Assembly: GCA_903868595.1 (NCBI GenBank)
Contig: CAIPVV010000047.1
Location: 1-64,000 of the forward strand
From: an uncultured Pseudomonadota bacterium
GTDB lineage: Bacteria; Pseudomonadota; Gammaproteobacteria; Steroidobacterales; Steroidobacteraceae
DNA: 64,000 nt
Reading direction: 5' to 3'
Under the pieces are notes generated by a model that saw nothing but the letters and a program-made list of their open reading frames with translations, did not search any database and was not told the origin of the DNA. Below, one piece after another: positions 56,047 through 64,000 of this stretch. The position numbers and the translations under genes were made by a program. Every line of letters starts with the position of its first letter. Within the stretch, counting starts at the first letter, position 1.

Positions 56047-56757
56047 ATGCAGTCCCGGCTCCCCATCCGTACCGATTCCCCGCTGCGCCGTGCCCTGGTG
56101 TTTGGTGCGGTGGCGCTGGTGCCGGTGCTGCTGTACCTGGCCTACGAGCTGGGTCGCTACCGCGCCGGCTACGACGTGCGGGAGGCGCTTGCCGCGCGGG
56201 CGGCGCTGCGCGCCCAGATCAGCGAGCTGGAGCGTCTCGACCACGAGCAGCGCGTGCAGCTGGCGGCGCTGGAATCCGCCGGCATCGGCCAGACGCGCGA
56301 GCGTGCCGAGGTGTCGCGCACGATCGGCGAACTGCAGGCCCAGGTGGCCCGCCAGGCGCAGGACCTGGCCTTTTACCGCGGCGTCGTGGGCGACAGCGGG
56401 CAGTCGCCGGTGAAGATCCAGCAGTTCAAGGTGCAGGCCACGGCAACCCCGCGCCGGTTTGTGCTCAAGCTGGTGCTCGGTCGGCCCGTGCGCCCGGAGG
56501 ACATGGTCGGCGGAGCGCTGGGCGTGACGGTGGAGGGCAGCGAGGGCCTGCTGCCCGTCCGGCATGAGCTCGCGGATGTAACGGTCGATAAAAAGCGCGA
56601 AATACCATTCAACTTCCGCTATCTGCAGTCGATCGATGTGGAAATTGATATTCCGGGCGTGTTCCGCCCGGAACGCGTTACCGTCGAGCTGCGCCCAAAC
56701 CGCAAGGGCGCAGCGCCGTTGCGGCAGACTTTCCTGTGGAACCCCGAGCCTGCCTAG
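56047..56757 (+). CDS. DUF6776-like membrane-anchored coiled-coil protein
   Basis: A 236-residue protein with an N-terminal anchor (LRRALVFGAVALVPVLLYLAYELG, about 14-37). A coiled coil (about 48-112, REALAARAALRAQISELERLDHEQ and so on) is followed by a beta-rich C-terminal domain with LAFYRGVVGD, VKIQQFKVQATATPRRFVLKLVL and FNFRYLQSIDVEIDIPGVFRPERVTVEL. It has the features of DUF6776, usually next to bactofilin and erpA genes in Gammaproteobacteria, as here. No reaction is known. Confidence 0.8.
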   Translation: MQSRLPIRTDSPLRRALVFGAVALVPVLLYLAYELGRYRAGYDVREALAARAALRAQISELERLDHEQRVQLAALESAGIGQTRERAEVSRTIGELQAQVARQAQDLAFYRGVVGDSGQSPVKIQQFKVQATATPRRFVLKLVLGRPVRPEDMVGGALGVTVEGSEGLLPVRHELADVTVDKKREIPFNFRYLQSIDVEIDIPGVFRPERVTVELRPNRKGAAPLRQTFLWNPEPA

Positions 56758-57149
56758 GAGCATCGCGCCGGTTCACTCGCGCAGCGCGGCCTGCCGGCCG
56801 CGTGGCTACCCGGATCGGGCCCGCGAGACGCGTCCGGGGGGGGCGGGTTTCAGCGGTGGCCTGCACCGGGACGGCCAGGTCCGCGGCACCGTGGAAGCTC
56901 CCGAGGGGCCCCCTCTGCCTCAGCGCGCAGGGCACCCTCACCGGCTCGGTCCGAGTCCCGCGGGTGGAGGTGGGGGGTTGCGTGCGCGACGACCTCTACG
57001 CGGCGTCGCAACCGGTGCGGGGCCCCACCGCGCGCGTACACGGCGATGTGCTCTACGGGGCCATTGAAATGCCCCCGGGGGCCCGCATCAACGGTAAGCT
57101 GGTGAGCCTGGCTGGACCGATGTCCGGGCAAAGCCTAGAATCGCGTTAA
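56736..57149 (+). pseudogene. Bactofilin-family gene with two compensating frameshifts
   Basis: Bactofilin beta-helix sequence is spread over two frames. One frame reads ATRIGPARRVRGG up to a run of eight G at 56836-56843. A second frame reads FSGGLHRDGQVRGTVEAPEG (56849-56908). The first frame then resumes after the GGGGCCCCC tract (56905-56913) with LCLSAQGTLTGSVRVPRVEVGG, ARVHGDVLYGAIEM and GARINGKLVSL. Restoring one G and removing one C gives a single intact protein. This fits sequencing indels or, less likely, a decayed gene. The start is uncertain: the first in-frame ATG (56736) lies inside the DUF6776 gene. Bactofilins polymerise into cytoskeletal filaments. Confidence 0.7.
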
Positions 57150-57173
57150 CCCGTTGTCATATTTGGGTTTTTT

Positions 57174-57569
57174 ATGAGTGCCGAAGCAGACCACAGCCAC
57201 GACCACCACAGCCACGGCTCCAGCGAAGTTGCGCCGAACGGCGACCTGCTGATCTTCACCGACGCGGCGGCGACCAAGGTCGGCGAGTTAATCCGCGGCG
57301 AGGGCAACCCGGCGCTGATGCTGCGCGTCTTCGTGCAGGGCGGCGGTTGCTCGGGCTTGAGCTATGGCTTTGAGTTCGACGAGACGCTGCAGGATGGCGA
57401 CACGCTGGTGGAGAAGCTCGGCGTGAAGCTGCTCGTGGACCCGATGAGCTTCCAGTACCTCAGTGGCGCGGAGATCGACTATCGCGAGGGCCTTGAGGGC
57501 GCGCAGTTCGTCATTCGCAATCCCAACGCCACGACGACCTGCGGCTGCGGGTCTTCCTTCGCGGCTTGA
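57174..57569 (+). CDS. erpA: Iron-sulfur cluster insertion protein ErpA
   Basis: A 131-residue A-type carrier (E. coli ErpA 114). The conserved core has [46 protein letters not shown] and TTCGCGSSF with the three ligand cysteines. It carries an extra N-terminal His-rich tract ([12 protein letters not shown]). It delivers Fe-S clusters to apo-enzymes. The stop overlaps the ppx start. Confidence 0.95.
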   Translation: MSAEADHSHDHHSHGSSEVAPNGDLLIFTDAAATKVGELIRGEGNPALMLRVFVQGGGCSGLSYGFEFDETLQDGDTLVEKLGVKLLVDPMSFQYLSGAEIDYREGLEGAQFVIRNPNATTTCGCGSSFAA

Positions 57570-59077
57570 ACCGCCAAGCGACGCGGGTACCGGACGTACT
57601 CGCGGCGGTCGATCTCGGCTCCAATAGTTTTCACATGGTCGTTGCGCGTCATGTCAACGGCCAGCTGGTGATCATCGATCGCCTGCGCGAGATGGTGCGC
57701 CTTGCCGAAGGCGTGGATGAGGACGGTCGCCTGGACAAGACGGTGGCGGCACGCGCGCTGGCCTGCCTGCAGCGCTTTGGCCAGCGTCTGGCCGACATGC
57801 ATGCCGATGGCGTGCGTGTCGTCGGCACCAATGCGCTGCGCCGCGCGCGGCGCAAGCAGGCGTTCCTGGAACGGGCGCGCGAGGCCATCGGCTATCCCAT
57901 CGAGATCATCGCGGGTCGCGAGGAAGCGCGCCTCATCTACTCCGGCGTCGTGCACACGCTGCCGCTGGATGCAGGGCGCCGCCTGGTGGTCGACATCGGC
58001 GGCGGCAGCACTGAGCTGATCATCGGCCAGGGTCTTGAGCCCCTGGACCTGGAGAGCCTGCACCTGGGCTGTGTGACGATGAGCGCGCGCTACTTCGGCG
58101 ACGGCAAGCTCTCGGCCAAGCGCTTCGAGCGCGCGCGGGTCGCCGCCCAGCAGGAACTGGAGCCGATCCAGATGGCCTACCGCGCCCGCGGCTGGGACGG
58201 CGCGGCGGGCAGCTCCGGCACCGTCAGGGCGATCTTCGATGCGCTGCGCGAGCTCGACCCGCAGTGCACGAGCATCACGCTGGAAGGCATGGAGCGGCTC
58301 ATCGAACTGCTGGTGCGCGCCGGCACCAATCGCGCGATACCCCTACTCACCGTCACCGAGGAGCGCCGCGCGGTGTTCGCCGGCGGCCTGGTGATCCTCA
58401 CGGAGGTCTTCGCCCAGCTGGGCATTCGCCAGATGCGGGTCGCGGACGGCGCGATGCGCGAGGGCCTGCTCTACGACATGATGGGCCGCTACTCGGCCGA
58501 GGATGCGCGCGAGCGCACCGTGCGCTCGATGCAGGGTCGCTACCACGTGGATGTCGCCCAGGCCGCGCGCGTCGAGGAGACGGCGGTGGACTTCCTGCAG
58601 CAGGTGCGCAAAGCCTGGGGGCTGGAGGATCCACTGGCGGAGCTGGCGCTGCGCTGGGCTGCGCGCCTGCACGAGATCGGCCTGGATGTCGCGCACAGCG
58701 GCTATCACCGCCACGGTGCCTATCTGCTGGAGAACGCCGACATGCCGGGCTTTGCGCACGAGGAGCAGCTGCTGCTGGCGCGCCTGGTCGGTGCGCACCG
58801 ACGCAAGCTGAGTCTGGAGGGCGTCGAGGACCTGATCCCGCCGTGGGACAGCCTCTCGCTGTACCTGGTGCTGCTGCTGCGCCTGGCCGTGCTGCTGCAT
58901 CGGGGCCGCAGCGGCGTGTCGCTGCCGGGGATTGAGCTGATGCCGCGGCCGCGCACGCTGGAGATGCATTTCAAACTGCGCTCGCTGCGTGACCACCCGC
59001 TGACCTCGGCGGACTTGCAGCAGGAAGTGGAACACCTGAAGGCGCAGGGCCTGCGCCTGAGGATCTTTACGTCGTAA
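57566..59077 (+). CDS. ppx: Exopolyphosphatase (Ppx/GppA family)
   Basis: A 503-residue protein (E. coli Ppx 513). It has [71 protein letters not shown] and [12 protein letters not shown], followed by a C-terminal HD-like domain ([25 protein letters not shown]). It releases phosphate from polyphosphate ends. TTG 57566 overlaps the erpA stop (TTGA). The gene is convergent with ppk and the two overlap by 11 bp at their 3' ends. Confidence 0.95.
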   Translation: MNRQATRVPDVLAAVDLGSNSFHMVVARHVNGQLVIIDRLREMVRLAEGVDEDGRLDKTVAARALACLQRFGQRLADMHADGVRVVGTNALRRARRKQAFLERAREAIGYPIEIIAGREEARLIYSGVVHTLPLDAGRRLVVDIGGGSTELIIGQGLEPLDLESLHLGCVTMSARYFGDGKLSAKRFERARVAAQQELEPIQMAYRARGWDGAAGSSGTVRAIFDALRELDPQCTSITLEGMERLIELLVRAGTNRAIPLLTVTEERRAVFAGGLVILTEVFAQLGIRQMRVADGAMREGLLYDMMGRYSAEDARERTVRSMQGRYHVDVAQAARVEETAVDFLQQVRKAWGLEDPLAELALRWAARLHEIGLDVAHSGYHRHGAYLLENADMPGFAHEEQLLLARLVGAHRRKLSLEGVEDLIPPWDSLSLYLVLLLRLAVLLHRGRSGVSLPGIELMPRPRTLEMHFKLRSLRDHPLTSADLQQEVEHLKAQGLRLRIFTS

Positions 59078-61184
59078 GGCTGGTCTGGGCAGCCGCTGCG
59101 TAGCGCTCGGTGAGTTCCTGCTGCGCGCTGATGCGGCCCTGTCCTGGAGGCAGGACGCGCTCGAAGCGGCCCTCCGGCCCCAGCAGCCACGCCTGCCGGT
59201 CATCCCGCAGGTACAGCTTCAAGTCCTCGATGATGCCGTCGCGCAGCTCCCGGTCCAGGATCGGGAAGGCCACTTCCACGCGCCGGAAGAAATTGCGCTC
59301 CATCCAGTCCGCGCTGGAGCAGAAGAGCTTGGCGTCGCCGTCGTTGCCGAAGCAGTAGACACGCGGGTGCTCCAGGAAGCGCCCGACGATGGAGCGCACG
59401 CGAATATTCTCCGACACGCCGGGCAGTCCCGGCTTCAAGCAGCAGACGCCGCGCACGATCAGGTCGATCTGCACGCCGCCGCAGGACGCGCGGTACAGCG
59501 CCTCGATGATCTGCGGCTCCACCAGCGCGTTCATCTTGGCGATGATGCGGCCCGGGCGGCCCTGGCTCGCCAGCTGCTGCTCGCGCTCGATCAGCGCGAG
59601 CAGCCCCTCGTGCAGGCTGAACGGGGCCTGCAGCAGCCGGCGCAGCGTTGGCGTGCGCGTCAGGCTGGTCAGCTGCAGGAAGATCTCGTGCACGTCGGCG
59701 CCGATCTCCTCCTGGCAGGTGAACAGGCCGTAGTCGGTGTAGGCGCGCGCCGTCTGCAGGTGGTAGTTGCCTGTGCCCAGGTGGCAGTAGCGGCGCATGC
59801 CGTCGCTCTCGCGCCGCACGACCATGCAGAGCTTCGCGTGGGTCTTGTAGCCGACCACCCCGTACATGACGTGCGCGCCGGCTTCCTGCAGGCGGTTGGA
59901 GAGCTCGATGTTGGCCTCCTCGTCGAAACGGGCCCGCAGCTCCACGATGACGGTCACGTCCTTGCCGGCATGGGAGGCGGCCACCAGCGCATCCACGATC
60001 GGCGACTCGGCGCCGGTGCGATACAGCGTCTGCTTGATCGCCAGCACGTGGGGGTCGGCTGCGGCCTGGCGCAGGAAATCCAGCACCGGCGCAAAGCTCT
60101 GGAAGGGGTGGTGCAGCAGCAGGTCCTGCTGGCGGATCGCTGCGAAGAGGTCCGGCGCGGCGAGCAGCCGGCGGTGTACCGCGGGTGTGAACGGCGGGTA
60201 CTTCAGGTCCGTGCGCGGCACCAGGTCGTACAGGGCCGAGAGGCGGTTGAGGTTCACGGGTCCCGGCACGGCGTAGTGATCCAGGGGCTCCAGCGCAAAC
60301 TGCTGCAGCAGGAACTCAGTCACCTCCGTCGGGCAGTCCTCGCCGGTCTCCAGGCGCACGGCGGCGCCGTAGCGGCGATGTGCAAGCTCGCCCTCCAGCG
60401 CGCGGCGCAGGTCATCGACCTCCTCGTCATCGACGAACAGGTCGCTGTTGCGGGTGACCCGGAACTGGAAGCACCCGCGCACCTCCATGCCCGGGAACAG
60501 CAGGTCCACGAAGGCCTCCACGATCGTGGATAGCAGGACGTAGCCGCCGTCGGGGTTCGCGGGCAACGGCACCACGCGCGGCAGCGACCGCGGCGCCTGC
60601 ACGACCGCCAGCTCGCTGTCGCGGCCGAAAGCGTCCTTGCCGGAGAGCTGCACCGCAAAGTTCAGGCTCTTGTTCTGGATGCGAGGGAAGGGGCGCGCGG
60701 GGTCCAGTCCCAGGGGACTGAGCACGGGCTCCACGTCATGGCGGAAGTATTCGCGCAGCCAGTCCCGCTGCTCGGGGCTCCACTCATCCGCCTGCAGCAG
60801 ACGGATGCCCTCGCGCTGCAGCGCCGGCAGGAGCACCTCGTTCAGGCACTCGTACTGGTCATGCACCAGTTGCAGGGCGCGGCCGTGGATGGCTTCCAGC
60901 TGCGAGTCGATCGGCAGCTGGTCGGTGCCGATCAGCAGGGTGCCCAGATCCAGCAGTTGCTTGAGGCCCGCGACGCGGATCTCGTAGAACTCATCCAGGT
61001 TGCTGCAGGAGATGCACAGGAAGCGAAAGCGCTCCAGCAACGGCAAGGTCTCATCCTGCGCCTGCGCGAGGACACGCTGGTTGAATTCCAGGAAGGAGAG
61101 GTCGCGGTTGCTGTAGTAGCTCGGGGACTTAAGGTCGCTCGAATCCATGGCACTTTTGAGGTTTGAGGTCATGTTGCGCAGCAA
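59067..61184 (-). CDS. ppk: Polyphosphate kinase 1
   Basis: A 705-residue protein (E. coli 688). It has RDLSFLEFNQRVLAQAQDE, CISCSNLDEFYEIRVAGLKQ, KQTLYRTGAESPIVDALV, VELRARFDEEANIELS, GYKTHAKLCMVVRRE with the phospho-His, LGTGNYH and ADWMERNFFRRVEVAFPI. It makes polyphosphate from ATP reversibly. ATG 61184 is the first start; MTSNLKS (61172) is an alternative. Its 3' end overlaps ppx. Confidence 0.96.
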   Translation of the reverse strand: MLRNMTSNLKSAMDSSDLKSPSYYSNRDLSFLEFNQRVLAQAQDETLPLLERFRFLCISCSNLDEFYEIRVAGLKQLLDLGTLLIGTDQLPIDSQLEAIHGRALQLVHDQYECLNEVLLPALQREGIRLLQADEWSPEQRDWLREYFRHDVEPVLSPLGLDPARPFPRIQNKSLNFAVQLSGKDAFGRDSELAVVQAPRSLPRVVPLPANPDGGYVLLSTIVEAFVDLLFPGMEVRGCFQFRVTRNSDLFVDDEEVDDLRRALEGELAHRRYGAAVRLETGEDCPTEVTEFLLQQFALEPLDHYAVPGPVNLNRLSALYDLVPRTDLKYPPFTPAVHRRLLAAPDLFAAIRQQDLLLHHPFQSFAPVLDFLRQAAADPHVLAIKQTLYRTGAESPIVDALVAASHAGKDVTVIVELRARFDEEANIELSNRLQEAGAHVMYGVVGYKTHAKLCMVVRRESDGMRRYCHLGTGNYHLQTARAYTDYGLFTCQEEIGADVHEIFLQLTSLTRTPTLRRLLQAPFSLHEGLLALIEREQQLASQGRPGRIIAKMNALVEPQIIEALYRASCGGVQIDLIVRGVCCLKPGLPGVSENIRVRSIVGRFLEHPRVYCFGNDGDAKLFCSSADWMERNFFRRVEVAFPILDRELRDGIIEDLKLYLRDDRQAWLLGPEGRFERVLPPGQGRISAQQELTERYAAAAQTSLTT

Positions 61185-61187
61185 TTA

Positions 61188-62306
61188 TTACAGCGACGTG
61201 ACGAGGCCGGGGTACAGGGCGCCCAGCACGCGGGGGCCCCGCGCGCCGGTCACGGCCGGCAGGTTCCCCGCGAGGCGCTCGATATGCCGGTGCGCAAGCC
61301 ACGCGAAGGCCGCGCCCTCCACGTGCAGCGGGTCGATGCCGTAGGCGGCGGTGCTCTCCACGGCCACGCCGGGCAGCTGCGCCGCGAGCCGGCGCAGCAG
61401 CTGGCCATTGAGCACGCCGCCACCGCACACCAGTACCCGTGCGGGCTGCACCGCGGCCAGGTCGCTGATCGCGCGGGCGATGCTGACCGCGGTGAACTCA
61501 CAGAGCGTCGCCTGCACGTCGGCCGCGCCCAGCGCACGGCCCGCCAGGGCCGCCTGCAGCCACAGGCTATTGAAGAGTTCGCGGCCCGTGCTCTTGGGCG
61601 CCGGCCGCGACAAATAGGGTTCGGCCAGCAGGTGCTGCAGTAGCGCGGCATCCACCCGGCCGGAGGCGGCCAGGGCGCCATCGCGGTCGAAGGCTTGCGG
61701 CCCCAGCGACTGAATCCACAGGTCCATCAGGCAGTTGCCGGGGCCCGTATCAAAGCCGGTGACCGCGCCATCCGCCGCCAGCACCGTGATGTTGGCGATG
61801 CCGCCGATATTGACCACCACGCGCGCTTCGCCAGGGTGCCCGAGGACCGCAGCGTGGAAAGCGGGCACCAGGGGTGCCGCCTCGCCACCGGCCGCCAGGT
61901 CGCGCCGGCGAAAATCCGCCACCACGTCGATCCCGGTCTGCTCGGCGATCAGGTTGGGGTCGCCGATCTGCAGCGTGAACCGCGGCAGGCTGCGGGGGCG
62001 GTGCAGGAGGGTCTGGCCATGGCTACCGATCGCGCGTACAGCGGCGGCATCGGTCGCCGTGAGGCGCAGCAGCGCCTGCGTGGCCTGGGCGAAGGCCTCG
62101 GCCACGAGGCAATCCAGCTGGCCCAGCTCATCCAGGCCCGCCTGGACCGGATTGGCGACGGCGCTGCGCAGTCGCTGCGTCAGGCCGGCGTCGTAGTCCA
62201 CATGGGTCGCCCCGACCACCTGGCAGCCTGCTGCCGTGACTTGCAGCAGGACGGCGTCGACGCCGTCCATGCTCGTGCCGGACATGAGGCCGGCGTACAG
62301 GGTCAT
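61188..62306 (-). CDS. anmK: Anhydro-N-acetylmuramic acid kinase
   Basis: A 372-residue kinase (E. coli 369). It has YAGLMSGTSMDGVDAVL, IGSHGQTLLHRP, LQIGDPNLIAEQTGIDVVADFRRRDLAAGGEAAPLVP and VNIGGIANITVL, GFDTGPGNCLMD. It phosphorylates and opens anhydroMurNAc for recycling. The order M23 peptidase-anmK next to tyrS is the usual pseudomonad arrangement. Confidence 0.96.
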   Translation of the reverse strand: MTLYAGLMSGTSMDGVDAVLLQVTAAGCQVVGATHVDYDAGLTQRLRSAVANPVQAGLDELGQLDCLVAEAFAQATQALLRLTATDAAAVRAIGSHGQTLLHRPRSLPRFTLQIGDPNLIAEQTGIDVVADFRRRDLAAGGEAAPLVPAFHAAVLGHPGEARVVVNIGGIANITVLAADGAVTGFDTGPGNCLMDLWIQSLGPQAFDRDGALAASGRVDAALLQHLLAEPYLSRPAPKSTGRELFNSLWLQAALAGRALGAADVQATLCEFTAVSIARAISDLAAVQPARVLVCGGGVLNGQLLRRLAAQLPGVAVESTAAYGIDPLHVEGAAFAWLAHRHIERLAGNLPAVTGARGPRVLGALYPGLVTSL

Positions 62307-62329
62307 GGCGGGGCCTCGTGCACGGCGGC

Positions 62330-63700
62330 TCAGCGAGCGGCCACGGCGCGCGTGGCCGTGACCGGTGGCACCGCGGGCGGCAGCGGCAGCGGCGAGCCGT
62401 TGAGGCTGGCCAGCAGCGGCCCGGACTGCCGCTGGAACGCCGGCCGCAATGCCGCTTCCAGCTGCGTGGCCTCCGCGCTCTTCACCGCGGTCTGCGGGTT
62501 GCGCTGCTCGCCGTGGACCAGGTATTCGAAATGCAGGTGCGGCCCGGTGGCCAGGCCCGTCATGCCGACGTAGGCGACCACCTCGCCCTGGCTCACCTTA
62601 TCGCCGGGCCTCAGGTTCGCGGCGAAGCGGGAGAGGTGGCCGTAGCGCGTGGTGATCTTGCCGGGATGCTCGATCTCCAGCACGTTCCCGTAGCCGCCCT
62701 TCTGCCCACGGAACACCACGCGGCCATCGCCCGCGGCGCGCACCGGCGTGCCGCTGGGAGCCGCGTAGTCCACGCCCTTGTGGGCGCGGATCAGGTTCAG
62801 TATCGGATGCTTGCGGGCCGCGGCGAACACCGAGCTGATGCGCGAAAACTCCACGGGCGCCTTCAGGAAGGCCTTGCGCAGGCTGCGGCCGTCGGGCGTG
62901 AAATAGCGCGCCTTGCCGTCCTCGCCGATGAAGCGCACGGCCTCGTAGGTCTTGCCCTGGTTCACGAAGCGGGCGGCCAGGATCGCGCCATCGCCGAGCC
63001 GCTCGCCCTCGCGGCTGACCTGCTCGTAGGTGACGGTGAAGTCATCGCCGCTGCGCAGGTCCAGCACGAAGTCGATGTCCCACCCGAACAGGTCCGCCAG
63101 GGCCAGTGCCGTCTGGTCGCGCAGGCCGGCCGAGGCGGCTGCCTCGAACAGCGAGGAGCGGATCACGCCGTGGGTGGTGACCGGCGTGCGGGTCAGCGGC
63201 GTCTCCTCGACGTGGGCGATGAAGCCGGCTTCCTCGTCGCGCTTGACCTTCAGCGTCTCGCTGGGCGTCAGGCGGCGCTCAAAGCCCATCAGCTCCCCGG
63301 CGCGGTGGCTCAGCGTGAGGACCTCGCCGGGTTTTAATCTATCCAGCATCACCTTCAGGCCCTGCATCGCCCGCAGGTTGGCCAGGTCCGACATCGACAG
63401 TTCCAGGCGACGGAAGATCTGGTCCAGCGTGTCGTTGCGGCGGACGATCACCTCGATCCGCGACAGGCCTGCCTCGGCAGCCTGCATCGCAGCGCCGACG
63501 TTGGCGGGGGAGGCCGGACGCAGGGCGGGCTCCATGACATTGAACGCCGCCTCCGCCAGGTGCAGTGAAGGATCCGAATCGGAGGTGGCGCGCACGCCCG
63601 CCCAGGCGACCACCGCGCAGCACAGCAGCTGCAGCGCGCGTACGCGCGCGGGGCCACTGATGATGCCGGGCATATGGTGGATATGGCTGCTGAAAATCAA
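62330..63700 (-). CDS. M23-family murein endopeptidase (MepM-like)
   Basis: A 456-residue protein. TTG 63700 follows GGAAGG at about 7 nt; a later ATG (63673) is an alternative. An N-terminal anchor (ALQLLCCAVVAWAGV), an OapA/LysM-like part (IVRRNDTLDQIFRRLELSMSDL) and the zinc peptidase domain are present. HKGVDYAAPSGTPVRAAGDG gives the HxxxD pair, GNVLEIEHPGKITTRYGHLS follows, and TGPHLHFEY gives the HxH. It cuts D-Ala-mDAP crosslinks for wall growth. It is divergent from tyrS. Confidence 0.94.
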   Translation of the reverse strand: MIFSSHIHHMPGIISGPARVRALQLLCCAVVAWAGVRATSDSDPSLHLAEAAFNVMEPALRPASPANVGAAMQAAEAGLSRIEVIVRRNDTLDQIFRRLELSMSDLANLRAMQGLKVMLDRLKPGEVLTLSHRAGELMGFERRLTPSETLKVKRDEEAGFIAHVEETPLTRTPVTTHGVIRSSLFEAAASAGLRDQTALALADLFGWDIDFVLDLRSGDDFTVTYEQVSREGERLGDGAILAARFVNQGKTYEAVRFIGEDGKARYFTPDGRSLRKAFLKAPVEFSRISSVFAAARKHPILNLIRAHKGVDYAAPSGTPVRAAGDGRVVFRGQKGGYGNVLEIEHPGKITTRYGHLSRFAANLRPGDKVSQGEVVAYVGMTGLATGPHLHFEYLVHGEQRNPQTAVKSAEATQLEAALRPAFQRQSGPLLASLNGSPLPLPPAVPPVTATRAVAAR

Positions 63701-63891
63701 CGTGAAAACCTTCCGGAATCAGAACTTTAGGAAGTGGCCGGCAACCGTAACCGACGCCACCAGGTGGGTCAATGAAGGGGCCCTGCGCACGCGCCAAGTT
63801 GGGACTTCCTGCACGCGCGCGGTTATTCTTCTATAAGAGGCTCTGCGCGAAAAGGCGATGTCCGCCCCAGGGCGCGAGACATTTAATCGCC

Positions 63892-64000
63892 ATGACCCAT
63901 ACCCCGGACCCCACGGTCCTCGACCCTGTTCTTGCCGACCAGCTCGCGGAACTTCGCCGCGGCGCACAAGAAATCCTGACCGAAGCGGATCTCATCAAGA
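63892..64000 (+). CDS. tyrS: Tyrosyl-tRNA synthetase, N-terminal fragment
   Basis: ATG 63892 opens a frame running off the right edge (36 codons): DPVLADQLAELRRGAQEILTEADLI. This is the N-terminal helix of the bacterial TyrS subgroup (compare xLALIKRGxxEIL). Placement beside the M23 peptidase and anmK, as in Pseudomonas, supports the call. No catalytic motif is within the window. Confidence 0.75.
   Translation, partial: MTHTPDPTVLDPVLADQLAELRRGAQEILTEADLIK

Noticed and set aside
1-64000. CRISPR arrays, tRNA/rRNA genes, insertion sequences, prophage or integrase genes
   Set aside because: None was seen: no regularly spaced repeats, no tRNA-like cloverleaf noticed and no transposase, integrase or phage proteins among the open frames. 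Weakly conserved small RNAs could still be missed by eye.

Overview
The window is a GC-rich (by eye well above 60% G+C), densely coded stretch of a gammaproteobacterial chromosome. The order yggT-proC-yggS | pilT-pilU and pyrB-ruvX-algH-tonB-gshB | pilG-pilH-pilI-pilJ-chpA-chpC is essentially the twitching-motility region of Pseudomonas aeruginosa. The HU-like protein, the TonB receptor and the high G+C also fit a Xanthomonadales/Nevskiales-type lineage. No rRNA, tRNA, insertion sequence, prophage or CRISPR array was recognised. The organism is a piliated, outer-membrane-bearing, B12-using aerobe, with an AdoCbl-dependent ribonucleotide reductase (partial at the left edge) and a PduO-type cobalamin adenosyltransferase.

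Layout. 1-4.4 kb: end of nrdJ, then a periplasmic solute-binding protein followed by a hybrid histidine kinase (probable sensor pair), then 736 bp without a recognisable gene. 4.4-9.6 kb: a large TonB-dependent receptor with a textbook terminator, and a histidine kinase gene on the opposite strand broken by a 1-base frameshift. 10-17.7 kb: mltD-type LysM transglycosylase, L,D-transpeptidase, ppnN, a small hypothetical gene, htpG with a sigma-32 promoter, msrB and an alpha/beta hydrolase. 17.7-20.5 kb (minus): HU-like protein, yggT, proC, yggS. 20.5-24 kb: three consecutive PilT/PilU-family pilus retraction ATPases. 24.4-30.1 kb (minus): exported methyltransferase, PyrK-like protein, pyrB, ruvX, algH, tonB-like gene, gshB. 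30.3-39.2 kb: Pil-Chp chemosensory operon. 39.2-42.5 kb (minus): nemA-type ene-reductase, rsmE, bioA. 42.6-49.8 kb: PQQ/heme dehydrogenase, VAO/4-cresol-dehydrogenase-like flavoprotein with its cytochrome c, ampD, a signal peptidase I, and a Tat-exported carotenoid-cleavage-oxygenase-family protein. 49.9-53.7 kb: cobalamin adenosyltransferase, hisN-like phosphatase, a split spermidine-synthase-like pair and pdxH. 53.8-59 kb: a secreted repeat protein, tyrA, rppH, a DUF6776-like protein, a frameshifted bactofilin, erpA, ppx. 59-64 kb (minus): ppk, anmK, M23 peptidase; then tyrS begins at the right edge.

How the genes work together. The strongest functional block is type IV pilus twitching: retraction ATPases plus the Pil-Chp signalling pathway. 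Here the receptor PilJ has no periplasmic sensing domain, and no methylation enzymes (PilK/ChpB) lie in the operon. A second theme is cell-wall turnover (mltD, L,D-transpeptidase, ampD, anmK, M23 peptidase). A third is a probable periplasmic oxidation module for phenolic or phenylpropanoid compounds at 42.6-49.8 kb. Three places (8,024; 56,836-56,843; 56,905-56,913) look like single-base indels in homopolymers, so they may be assembly errors rather than true gene decay.
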